Source: Erodium maritimum
Taxonomy: Eukaryota; Streptophyta; Magnoliopsida; Geraniales; Geraniaceae
Length of the DNA: 64,000 nucleotides
NCBI GenBank assembly: GCA_963921825.1
Contig: OY997589.1
Coordinates: 18,187,735 to 18,251,734, forward strand
Reading direction: 5' to 3'
Position numbers and translations under genes: made by a program. Below the pieces are notes generated by a model. The model saw only the letters and a program-made list of their open reading frames with translations. It did no database searches and was not told the DNA's origin. This document shows, piece by piece, positions 46,701 through 57,599 of this stretch (position 1 is its first letter; the number at the start of each line of letters is the position of its first letter).

Positions 46701-48510
46701 CCGGAATACACCATCGATCTAGATGTCTTCCCAGAAACGCGGCATCGGGGTAAATCTCATAACAAACATATCGGACCGGCACACACCTTGGTCGGGTATC
46801 TTCCCGTAGCACGGGGTACAAGTCACACCACACAATACAATACCAAACACATTATACCGAACTTATCTAACCATCAAAGCTTACCGACACAACTTACCAA
46901 GCACACCACATCGGTCTATCATTCACCCGATCATATCACAAGACAACAATTCATAACACATTCATTCACCCGGTCATATCACGAGACAACAATCCATATC
47001 ACATTCATCGCATCATAATAGCATAACATGATTCTTAAATTAACTAAGTAATATACTATACGTCAACATTAAAGGATTACTAGCCACAACCAAACACAAC
47101 CAGCACACACAATCCTAAGGCACGAATGGCCACATGTGATTCTACAGCACGACAATTCCCATAATTTAAATACGAGTACACTAGTTAATTACATCCTATA
47201 TGAAAGCTAATACTTTACCGGTTACTAACGTCATATATGCATATTATTAACATCCCTTAATTAAAACGATAATTACTACTCTTCTCTACCTCGATTGTTA
47301 TCCAAACGCTTAGTCAACGCGAGCGCCTAGTAGTCTCCTCCTCCGAGCTCGAGAATAACGTCTAGGTTCACAAAGAAGTAGTATAATTAACAATCATTCA
47401 AGGGCGGTTTTAATGAGAAAATACCTAAATTACCCCTAACAATCAAGACTTGGTCCATAGGGTAAATTGGGCCGGGACAAGGCCCGTTCGGGCAGCCCAC
47501 AGGCCCGACCAGAGGCCCGGACCATGCCCCTCAGAGGGTCGGTAGGGGATCCGTACCGTGCCTCTCAGAGGGCCGGCCAGAGACCCGGACCGTGCCCCTC
47601 AGAGGGTCGGCCAGAGGCCCTTTCCGTGCCAAACTGGGCAAACCTCTTCTTCTTCCTCCCTCAACTTTGCTTCCACAAATTTCTACTTCAAAAACTCCAT
47701 TGCTAACCTCATAACCTCCAAAATCAGTCACCAAAACCCCCCTAAACTTCAATACCCAAGATGGGTTCCATCAAAACATCAAAAACCAAATGATTTCTAA
47801 TCAAAACCTCCATTATTCTTCACCAAACAACCATCTAAACAACAAGCAACCCAACACCCACCTAGCTCGTGCATTTTCTATGAAACCCATAACCCCAACT
47901 CAATTGAAATAAGGTATTTAGAGCTTACTTACCTTAGAAATGGAGAGGGGATGAAGATGAAGTAATTTTTGAGATGATTTGAGGAGAAAATTCACCAAAG
48001 AGCTCCCTTTTTCCCACTTGCTTCTTCTCCAAGCTTTTGAGTTCCACTCTCCTCTTCCTCTTGTGATTTTCGGCCACCAAGGAGGAAATGAGCTGAAATG
48101 TGTCCCAAGAGAGGTCTTAAACTTAAGGTAGAATTGTCTAAAATGCCCTCTAGCTCCCTTTCTTCTATTTTGGCACACAAGAGGGCAAATGGGTCTTTCT
48201 AAACTCATTTCTTCTCCTCCAAGCCACCATGGACACATGTCCATGTGGGTCCACCTTGACCCCAAAATATCTCAGCCACTTAATTTAAATTCAATAAAGT
48301 GCCGAATTTGGTCCCATTGACCCGAAATCGACTTTTTCGTAAAATTAGTCATTTGAAAGGAAACGACCCAACTAAGCTAACCGTAACGACGGCTAAGCTT
48401 TTTGGGTCCCGGAAAGGTCCCGAATGACTCCCGGAGTCATCGGTTGACTTTTCCGGCTGAAAGTCAACTTTCGCCAAAAATCACCGGTCCGACCGGGGGC
48501 GGTTCTTACA

Positions 48511-50867
48511 AGATCATAAAAAAAGTGCAAATGTTCCATAGTTGTTGGTCTCTAATTGCATACATCTACAAGAGGCTCGACGGCCAATGCACGACCGAAG
48601 TGGAAATCAACTGCAAATCAAATGAGGAGGTGAAGTTCTCTCTCAAACACATAGGGTTTTGAAATCTAAACCTAATTGGAATGCTAATTTTTTTTCCCAA
48701 TGCCCCAATTCGATGCCAAAGGCGACACAAACGAACAAGATTGTACAAGGACAGATCCTAAAAGCCGACCAAGACAGAGCAAACTTTAGTGAGATAGAAA
48801 TCCGTTTTAAAGGTCAAAGAAAGACGAAGACGAAGGCAAGAAACAGAAAAAAAAAAAGGTCGTCGAATAAGGCACAATTTACAGGTTTGGGCGATAATGC
48901 AAGTATGTAATCAAACCGATGAAAAACACAAGTTATACGAAATGAAAACTGAGCAAATGAACAGGTTGTGAACTATGTACACAACGCAACTTTGGAAGAG
49001 ACTTTAGAAATGTTCCATACTAGTATATTAGAATGGCCTCTCAAAAATACAGAATGACCTCTCAAAAATACAAGGGAAAATTTTATTTTAACACTCTGCC
49101 AAACATTTATTTTCAAAATGATACCCTGACAATTTTTTTGTTGTAATTTAATACTCAAACTAAATATTTATCAACACTTCGCTACCCAAACGTTAAATTT
49201 CAATAAACTTTCCATCCAAAATAAGAAAAGAAATCCATAATACCCTTCACTATCTTTCAAATTTTAGAAAAAATATTATTGGATTCTTTAAATTAATTTT
49301 ATTGCTTAAAAATCAAATTCCAATGTTAAAAAATCAGTTTTATTTAAAATTTATTTATAAAAATCATTTTTATTTTAAAATTTCCAGTTTTTTATTTTTA
49401 AAATGCACCTAACACTCTTTACAACCATGATATCGTCAATGTAAACACCCCCACCCTCCTCCATTCATTCACACATCTCCTCGATAACTTTACGCACCCT
49501 CCTCCATTTCATTCACACATCTCTATAACTTACCGGTCTTATTCATCTCCCTTTCTCTACTAAGATCGCAGCTCTGCATCGCAACCAACCCTAGTCTCTT
49601 GCGGAAAAGCACCATGTTGTCCTCATATGGCTTGCGCATGCAAGTAACAGAGCCGAATATTTGACGAGACTTTACTTACAGTATTTTGGGATCACGTGCA
49701 CCGAATTCAAGAATGAGCCCAAAAAACAACTATTGATTTCGTATATTGGGATCACAATTTCGTTTTAATTTGTTCACTAATCAAATTCATAATTCGCAAA
49801 TTTTCAGTTGACCCAGGCTGTTAACGAAATGTAGATTATTATCACTCTACCACTCAGCTTAATAATTCAGCTTAAAAAGAAGAGAAACTAAAAAGAGAAC
49901 AGAATTAGGGATGCCAATCCAAAACAAACCAAAAAGCAAATTATTTAGTAACAATCTATACATGTACAATACACGATAATGATTGAACCATAGTCATACA
50001 TGATTAGTACGAGTAAATCCAGTGTGGCTAAACCAGAGTCACATGTTGCTCCCTCTGTCAGGTCCATTATTCTCCAAAGCAGCATGAAGACCCACAACAC
50101 TTCTAATCTGATTACAACCTCTGATACCAAAATTCTTTGCTACCAAAAACTGGACTCAACCTCTTAACCTCTCAAATTTTTACACTTATCAGCATGCGCT
50201 GATGCAACCAACAAAAAGTTCAGTTCCCTTACAACAAAAAGCCTAAATTCAAATTATAAGGGAAGAGAAAACGGATGTGATTACATCGGCTAGAGAAATT
50301 TTTAATGAAAAGGATATTGAATCCAGTATAGATGTGGTTACACGAGTAGTGAACTGATTTAGATATGGTAAGTTGCTATATAGAGCAGCGGTAGTACAAT
50401 AATGTGCCACAATTAATGCACAACAGGTCACCTCAGCAATTACTGAGGTGAATTGTGGGGTATACCTTACATTTTAGTAGTGACTGATATTTTGGCAGAG
50501 AAACATTGTTACAGAAACAGACAAGTCTGTCCTAATTAAGGGCACGTGGAGTTGCAGAGGACACTTAAAGTCTGTTCTTTCCTTGATACGAGAACAGAAG
50601 TGGAGATGCCCAATGGCTAAAATGACACTCAAAATTACAATCGCTCATAAAAAATAGATTCAAACCATGAATTTGCAAAGCACAGAGCAACTCAATCAAG
50701 TGAAATTTAACAACCAAAACTTGAGCATGAATTTGCAAATGCAACTAATCAAATCCAGTATCTCCACCAAATCCTCTTTAGCAAAGGGGAATGAACGAAA
50801 TTAGTTGCCTGAGAAAATTACTTCAAATTGCATTGCGGGAGAATGGGACATACCAGATCAATGAACC
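48511..50867. other. Intergenic DNA downstream of PABP, no supported gene
   Basis: AT-rich with A-runs. A short direct repeat GAATGRCCTCTCAAAAATAC occurs twice near 49030-49070. The first part continues the locus invaded by LTR B. The last few hundred bases probably include the 3' UTR of PABP. No coding or RNA gene was recognised. Confidence 0.5.
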
Positions 50868-53800
50868 TCAAGAAGCAAGGTTGTCATTTAGAGACAGTGA
50901 GGCCATCCGATCAATAGGGGTATTGGCTTGTTGCTGAGCAGCAACAGTCCTCAAGACCTCCATAGCTTCTGCAACTTTAGCCTTCAAGGCTTCTGGTGAC
51001 TCCAGCAAGTGCAGAACCTCAGTCTGGTCCATCTCTAGGAGCATTCCAGTTACCTTTGCTGCATTATCATGCTCCAACTGGTCCACAAGTGGGTACAAGT
51101 TTTCACCCAGTAACTGCAAGTATTCCAATATGTTTAAATCTACATGTTGACATGAACAATGATTATTATCTACAAATTCATTCAAAAATGATGTAGAAAC
51201 TTACAGTCCTTTGTTGTTCAAGTGGTGAATTTGCAAGAGCAGTGGCAAGGGCACCAATTGGCATTGGCTGAGAAACTGGGGTATCTCTAAATGGCACTGC
51301 ACCCATGTCATAAGGAACTGGAAGCATACCTCCAGGCATTCCAGCCATGGGAACATCAGGTATGTTTCGCCCAGGAGGATAACGGTATACGCGTCCTCTA
51401 GGAAACATCTGTGGTTGATGCAGACAATAATTAATAAGTACCTTCTATTAGTAAATACAATTCCAGATTAACCAGTGCTAAGTGTCAATCTAATTTAAAT
51501 GGAAACCACCTGTGGCTGCATCATTGGAAGTGGTTGCTGTGTCTGTTGCACTGGCCCTGCCCCAGCCCTCCTGCCACCTGGACGCTGGTTCTGCTGACCC
51601 GGCTGGACCATTGGCATGAAAAAGTTTGGCCTCATCCCTGGAACTAGTTGCTGCTGATAGCCAAACCCAGCCTGCAAAACACAAAAAGGGATCAGGTGTG
51701 TACATCTACATGCAGATGTTGAGAACTAGGAGTCGCATGTCTATTCAGACTGTTATTTCACACCTAGAAGCCTAAGCAAATGGTGCTGTTAAACTCTAAT
51801 TCCAACAACCACAAAAGAGGTCTACACCTGAGGTACGACTGTTACGACCCTGTGAGATCGAACGCGTTATGGCACCTTGGTAGGACTGAAGATTCAATCC
51901 AAGGTTTCGCTGGGGCGAAGCCTTGTTCTTGTTTCTCCCTATTGTGTGTGAATCACAGGCTCAGATTATAGAGGGACCCTGATACCTCTTAGAGAACAAA
52001 GTAGTAAACTAAATTCTCAATGCTTTATTCATGAATCTCTCTAGTATATATAACTAGAGAGCTTTCCTAAACAAACCAAACTCCTAATTCAACAATGATT
52101 CCAAATTACCCAAAGTTCCCAAATCCTAATGCAATTGAAATTAAGAAACCAATTAAAATAAGGAAACAGAATAGTCGGCTAAGCCGACTTGTTTTGCGCG
52201 CATCCCTTTTTCCCCCTTGTCAGTGCGCGCGACTTCTCTTCCTTTTGTGTGTTTAGCCCATTCCGTTACGGTCCGTTAGGCCCATAACATCACACCCCCC
52301 TTCACAAGCGCATAGGGTGAATCCATTACCTGGGCAGCCCTGTCCTCGACCTCGTCCTCGATCATCTCCAACCAAAAAAGCTTCGCACACTTGTGACCTG
52401 GGAAGTAAGCTTCATCACAGTTGAAGCAAAGGCCTTTAGCGATTCGCTCTTGCTTCTCGGCCTGAGAAATTTGCTTGAAAAATGGCCGAGGAGAATTTTC
52501 CATTGCTGGTCGTCTATTCGGAGCTACAACTGGTGGAGGTTTAGCCTCCTCACGAGCACGTTCTTCATAGAGCTTGGCTAGCCCCATAGCATGAGTCAAA
52601 TCACGTGGCGTTTGAATTTCCACATCGATTGCCAGAGATTTGCGCAAGCCACTCAAAAATAGAGAAATTTTTTGTTCCTGTTGCAAACCTGGTACCTGGG
52701 CCGCCAGTCGCTCGTACTGGACTGCGTAGTCTGCAACTGAGCCAGTCTGTTTTAGCTTTGCAAGTTCACCCAACCGGTTGCCTTTAAACATCGAGCCAAA
52801 CCTGGTGTGACAATACATCTTAAACGCCGGCCAATTCAGGTTAGGAAAGTCCACCTGGAGTTTCATGTACCATAATTGGGCGTCATCCTCCAGATGGAAT
52901 GATGCCAGCAGAACTTTTTCCTCCTGCGTCGTGCGTTGGTGGAGAAAGTAACTCTCGCACCTATTCAGCCAAGCAGTTGGATCAGCACGTCCATCGAATC
53001 GTGGGAATTCGAGACGTGCAAAGCGAGGTGCGAAGGCGCCTCCATCTCCTCCCGTCCCTGCGACGGGTGTCGCCTGCGCGACGGGTGTCGCAGGTGCGAC
53101 TCGGTCCCTCTGCCGGGCAGCAAGGGCCGAGCTCCCTTCGGGCTGCTCCGAAGGTGTAGACAAGGACTGGACCTGCAGAACCAGCTCATCGATCTTCCGT
53201 CCCTGCAGAGCTAGCTCATCGATCTTCTTTGTCTGTGCTGCGGCCTGAGTTTGGGCTGCAGCAAATGCTGCGATCAAGTCATCCAGTTTTTGCTCCATGG
53301 ATTTCTGTGCCATAATGCTCGGCTCTGATACCAATCTGTTACGACCCTGTGAGATCGAACGCGTTATGGCACCTTGGTAGGACTGAAGATTTAATCCAAG
53401 GTTTCGCTGGGGCGAAGCCTTGTTCTTGTTTCTCCCTATTGTGTGTGAATCACAGGCTCAGATTATAGAGGGACCCTGATACCTCCTAGAAAACAAAGTA
53501 GTAAACTAAATTCTCAATGCTTTATTCATGAATCTCTCTAGTATATATAACTAGAGAGCTTTCCTAAACAAACCAAACTCCTAATTCAACAATGATTCCA
53601 AATTACCCAAAGTTCCCAAATCCTAATGCAATTGAAATTAAGAAACCAATTAAAATAAGGAAACAGAATAGTCGGCTAAGCCGACTTGTTTTGCGCGCAT
53701 CCCTTTTTCCCCCTTGTCTGCGCGCGCGACTTCTCTTCCTTTTGTGTGTTTAGCCCATTCCGTTACGGTCCGTTAGGCCCATAACAACGACCTAAAGATC

Positions 53801-56800
53801 TACTACTGCTAACAATATTTGCTTACTTCATATTGTCCCTCCCTTTCTCCTACTACGGTGGCTAACTTGATCACTGGAGATAACTCATATAAAAGACCTT
53901 AATCTCTGTTTTTCAGGTTTGCACAGAGTTGATGATCCACCCTGAAGATTATGCACCTTGTCCAGATTAACTGGTTTTCGTAACAAGGTCAGCCTATAAT
54001 CTGGGGGTCACAATAAACTACAGGGATTGTTCTAGTAAAATCAGCCGACTCAGTGAAGTAAAACCTATATAGTAAGTCATCTAAATCAATTTGACAAGGT
54101 TATGAATTGACTTTTAAATTAATTATAATACACTATTAACAATCCAGCCTCATCCCCCATTTGGAGGTAGTAACAATGAAGTAACAAACCCAAAAAACGT
54201 ATAACACTCACAATACCATCAGAGTCTTCTCAAGTTTGCACAAATAATTACCATGTCAAACTAAGGCAGTCATTATGTAAAAGAAGGGAAATCTTAAGGA
54301 ACTGTACTTGTAGGCTAAATTACAACAAAATGAAATAACCAATGAGATGAATCAGTTTACTATCCAGCTTTATTTAGTGCCCGGGAAACAATCAAGCACA
54401 TACTGAAAAGAGAAAACACCTTACCTGAGGAGGCATCATAGCAGGAGGGTTTTGACCATAGAATAGTTGTTGTCCAAGCCCTGGAGCACCTGGAGGGTAC
54501 AAGGGCATCCGAGGAGCAACGGGAGGAACCATTGCAGCCGGGTGCATTTGCGAAAATTGAGCCTGTAAGGAAAGTAGGATATAATTCCAGGCATAAACAT
54601 CAGAGAATAGATGTATCTAAGTAAGATCACAATTTAATAACTGGAACTATGTTATGAGATAAAAGCAGAAATCAAAATGCTTCACATTTTCAAACCATTA
54701 ACTGTCCAGAAACCAATTAGTCACAAAAAAATGCTTGGCAACTTTGTGGAAACTAACTACTAAAAATAGCCAGCCTTTAATGAATAGCATAAAAAAATAA
54801 TGTCTGTTACAACAATATTCATTCATAAAACGACGGTATCAGGAAACAGCTCTTTATTAGTGCAGCAAATCCAATGAGCTATCAGATTTATTTCTTAAAA
54901 AAATGAGTCCCTTAAAACACCAAAATAAAAACCAGAGCTATGAGGTGATCCTATTTTTTATCCACAATGGAACTAGTAGTAGGCTCCTAAGACTTTGAAC
55001 TGTATAAAAAGAATCCTTAACTCAACCCCCTTATAACTGATATTACACGCAAACCTTAGTAGACCTGACACAAATTTCATACACATAAACATTGGATAAC
55101 TACCTGCAACTTCATTCTTCTGTCTTCTTTTCGCTGAGCAATTGCAACATATAGTGGTTTGCTAACTACCATTTTACCATTCATTTCCGCAAGCTACGCC
55201 AAAAGTTGAAATGTACATCAATATAAGACAAACACGGAAACATTTTATACAAAGCAACATTACGAAGATAAAAAAAATATGGAAAACAGTTACAGCTCGA
55301 GATGCTTCTTCAGCAGTTGAAAAGGCAACGAATCCTGATCCTCTTCTTACACCACTAGGATCACGCATAACCTGTTGAACCCCAGAATGAGAACCATATA
55401 AGCCACTAACAGACATGAAAAATAAATGGCATAATCACTTCCTAACAAAATTCAACATTCAGTATCATATACAAACCTTGCATGAACTAATCGTACCAAA
55501 TTCTGAGAATAATTCCCTAAGCTTGTCGTCAGTGACACTATCATCTAAGTTTTTAACATATAGGTTTAGTCCTTCAAACTTGTCAGCCGTCTCCTTCAAA
55601 GTCTGCTCAAACCGACCTTTCAGTTCACTCTCTCTTTCAGATTTTTTTTGGGCTTTCCCAACATACCATTCTTTATCCTCAAACTTTTTTCCATTGAGAG
55701 CCTCAACAGCTTTGGCTGCATCATCATGATTCTCAAAGTTGACGAATCCAAAACATCTGGATTTCCCATCTCCATCTCTCATAACTACAGCACTAGTAAT
55801 TGTTCCATATTCACCAAATATTTTATTCAGATCTTCATCAGTTGTTGATTCTAACAAATTCTTAACATACACATTGTTGAATTTTGTCTGATGTGTTGCA
55901 GAATCTCTCTCCTGCTTGCGAAGGAATGGACCAACAAAAACTTGCTTATCATTCAGTAGCATACCATTCAGCTTACCAATTGCATTTTTAGCAGCCTCCT
56001 CATTATCAAATTGCACAAACCCATATCCTCTAGACTGACCCAAAGGATCAGTCGCTATCTTGCAGGATAAGATGTTGCCAAATGAAGAAAATGTATCATG
56101 TAGAGCTTTGTTGTCTATTGACTTGTCCAAATTCTTCCAATGAAAAAAAAAATCATTAGAATCCACAATGAGGAGTGCAAAAAATACTACCACTCTAGCA
56201 CATCATTAACCAAATTGCAGAATTATGTACCTTAATGAATATATTTCCAGTCCCACTTTTACGGATGCTAGGATCACGATAGGAATACATAATCCTGATC
56301 GGCCTTCCATTCAGTGGAGTGAAATTCAATGCATCCAATGCTTGTGCAGCTGTCACAAAGACAAACACGAGAGAATTAGTTTGTTAGAACCCGCTACATT
56401 CTTGAGTAGTGAAAAAAAATAGCCAACAGCCGATAATGTAGTTATATCAAGAATGTGCAAGTATTCTCTCTTAGCTGAACAATGCTTCTAAATTTCCTGA
56501 TTGACGTTTCTAATAGAATTTTCTATCAGCTAGCAGCTACTAAGATGAACTATCATATCAGCAAGAGGCAGAGACAAAAAATAGCAATAGACAGATTACA
56601 AGTAGCTCACATAACATTAGCACTCCGGTGAACCAAAATCAACATCAAATATAACAGCAAGTGTATCACTTAATAGAATACTCTTGAGGTCCTTGTCCCC
56701 TAACTTTTCCACACCCTTAATTAATCAGATTCCTGGTTATTCACTACATACAGGTTAAACAAAGCAGCTAAGACAGCCAACACAGACATTTAAACAAGAA

Positions 56801-57358
56801 TAGCATGCACAGCCTCACAATCAATCAAGATGCCAAGACTTTCCCAAATTTGGAACAAGAACACAACATCAGATAGAAGTTATGGTATGTCAAGCAACAA
56901 AAATTATAAATTAAAACTATCAAGGTGCAATTCATGCAATTGAATTCCATAATCAGAAACGCAGCAAACACAGCAGCTCAAAATCTGTAAAGATGTCCCA
57001 TAACCATACATTTCCACACCAATTTGCAATAGCATTTCATCTCCGGCACACTCATGAACACAAAACCAGTAAGTTGAGAGTGATGAAAAAGCCACTGACC
57101 ATCCTGGGAGTTGTTGTAGTTGACGTAACCATATCCGAGAGAGCGGCGAGTGTTGGAATCCCGGCAAACCCGAACGGAAACGACCTGAGCGACCTGGTTG
57201 AACACGTCGTAGAGCTGCGAATCGGTGACACTGTAGTCGAGATCCCCAACGTACAGCGAGGTGGACAGGAACTGGCCTTCTCCATTCGAAACCACCACAT
57301 TTGGACCAGAAATTGGGCCTTGCGGCTGAACCTGAACCTGAACCTGAACCTGTGCCAT
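50868..57358 (-). CDS. PAB2: Cytoplasmic poly(A)-binding protein (PAB2/PAB8-like)
   Basis: Nine exons by my model: 57358-57100, 56349-56231, 56133-55477, 55371-55294, 55193-55104, 54562-54425, 51671-51510, 51408-51205, 51113-50868. They total 1953 nt, or 650 aa, the usual PABP size. Four RRMs begin near residues 33, 120, 213 and 316 ([29 protein letters not shown]). A Pro/Gln/Met-rich linker follows, then a C-terminal MLLE domain (TGMLLEM). It binds mRNA poly(A) tails and supports translation and stability in the cytoplasm. Start ATG at 57358 gives MAQVQ, followed by a Gln-Val repeat from a CAGGTT hexanucleotide run. Oddities: RNP1 of RRM3 has Cys where Gly is usual (SRCFGFVNF), and intron 6 (2.75 kb) carries a Gag-only LTR element. 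The family is certain; which of the plant PAB paralogues it matches is not. Confidence 0.95.
51840..52289 (-). repeat. 3' LTR of the TR-GAG-like element
   Basis: TGTTACGACCCTGTGAG...TTAGGCCCATAACA on the plus strand (TG...CA ends on both strands). It holds the stop codon of the Gag ORF (52276-52278) and a TATATATAA-like run at about 52046 (plus strand). Confidence 0.93.
52276..53313 (-). CDS. gag: Gag protein of the TR-GAG-like element (intact, 345 aa)
   Basis: The start is the ATG at 53313 (MAQKSMEQK); the open frame extends a little further upstream without an ATG. An N-terminal heptad-like region has a duplicated [18 protein letters not shown] motif; then an Ala/Gly-rich linker, a Ty3-type capsid domain ([18 protein letters not shown]... 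LWYMKL... [13 protein letters not shown]), and a C-terminal variant zinc knuckle [14 protein letters not shown]. That knuckle style is known from Reina-like and related chromoviruses and suggests the donor lineage. It would form particles that package the element RNA, using enzymes from an autonomous partner. The reading frame passes through the polypurine tract and ends inside the 3' LTR. No defects are seen. Confidence 0.9.
   Translation of the reverse strand: MAQKSMEQKLDDLIAAFAAAQTQAAAQTKKIDELALQGRKIDELVLQVQSLSTPSEQPEGSSALAARQRDRVAPATPVAQATPVAGTGGDGGAFAPRFARLEFPRFDGRADPTAWLNRCESYFLHQRTTQEEKVLLASFHLEDDAQLWYMKLQVDFPNLNWPAFKMYCHTRFGSMFKGNRLGELAKLKQTGSVADYAVQYERLAAQVPGLQQEQKISLFLSGLRKSLAIDVEIQTPRDLTHAMGLAKLYEERAREEAKPPPVVAPNRRPAMENSPRPFFKQISQAEKQERIAKGLCFNCDEAYFPGHKCAKLFWLEMIEDEVEDRAAQVMDSPYALVKGGVMLWA
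53337..53786 (-). repeat. 5' LTR of the TR-GAG-like element
   Basis: Near-identical to 51840-52289. Visible differences are single substitutions (for example ATTTAATCC for ATTCAATCC) and a small change around the CTGCGCGCGC text. Confidence 0.93.
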
Positions 57359-57416
57359 TTTTTTCAGAAACAATTAAAAAAACGTTTCCTCGTTTGTTTT
57401 TTGTTTCCTTTTTTTA
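57359..57416 (-). promoter_or_regulatory. A-rich 5' leader of the PABP mRNA
   Basis: Just upstream of the PABP start the minus strand is A-rich, including an AAAAAAAGGAAACAAAAAAC tract. In animals an A-rich leader lets PABP repress its own mRNA; whether plants do so here is inference. Confidence 0.5.
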
Positions 57417-57534
57417 GCTGGATAGGTGGCCGGAGATCGTCACCGGCGGCGATAAGCGGAGGCAGAGGTAGAGTGGCCGAGAGCACTGGCGGCACCGCAC
57501 CGGGGCTCTCTATCTCTACAGAAATGGAGAAATC

Positions 57535-57543
57535 CCTATATAT
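57535..57543 (-). promoter_or_regulatory. Possible TATA box of PABP
   Basis: The minus strand reads GATATATAG about 180 nt upstream of the start codon, followed by a pyrimidine/purine leader. Distance and sequence are plausible, but no transcription start is known. Confidence 0.35.
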
Positions 57544-57599
57544 CAGGACGTGCTGTTTTGGCAAAACCCTAGCTTTTGTCGACCTCAGAATCTGATCAT

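Larger units (their letters stand above)
31864..48510 (-). mobile_element. Solo LTR 'B' (family C-like), minus, split by two later insertions
   Basis: The left part 31864-32596 starts TGTCACGCCCC; a middle part lies at 43915-44113; the right part 46701-48510 ends GGCGGTTCTTACA. Removing the two insertions and their TSD copies leaves an LTR of about 2.7 kb. Flanking AGATT (31859-31863) and AGATC (48511-48515) form a 4/5 TSD. Landmarks on the minus strand are donor-like GT 47932/47931 (TAAG|GTAAGT, a perfect plant donor), acceptor-like AG 47363/47362, donor-like GT 47289/47288 (CGAG|GTAGAG), acceptor-like AG 32145/32144 and hairpin 32169-32180 (GAAA loop). Both insertions lie in its CATCGGTCTAGATGTCTTCC tandem repeat. 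Confidence 0.8.
51840..53786 (-). mobile_element. Gag-only LTR retrotransposon (TR-GAG-like) inside PABP intron 6
   Basis: Two 450-bp LTRs (51840-52289, 53337-53786) differ at only a handful of positions, with perfect TSD ACGAC (51835-51839, 53787-53791). On the minus strand, PBS TGGTATCAGAGCC (53333-53321) lies just inside the 5' LTR and a PPT (TGAAGGGGGGTGTGA, 52304-52290) abuts the 3' LTR. The 1.05-kb interior is filled by one intact Gag ORF, with no protease or polymerase. This matches the described class of terminal-repeat retrotransposons with a GAG domain, mobilised in trans. It has the same orientation as PABP. Confidence 0.93.

Noticed and set aside
56993-57595. 200-codon plus-strand ORF opposite PABP exon 1
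   Set aside because: Antisense shadow; composition follows the PABP exon and its leader.
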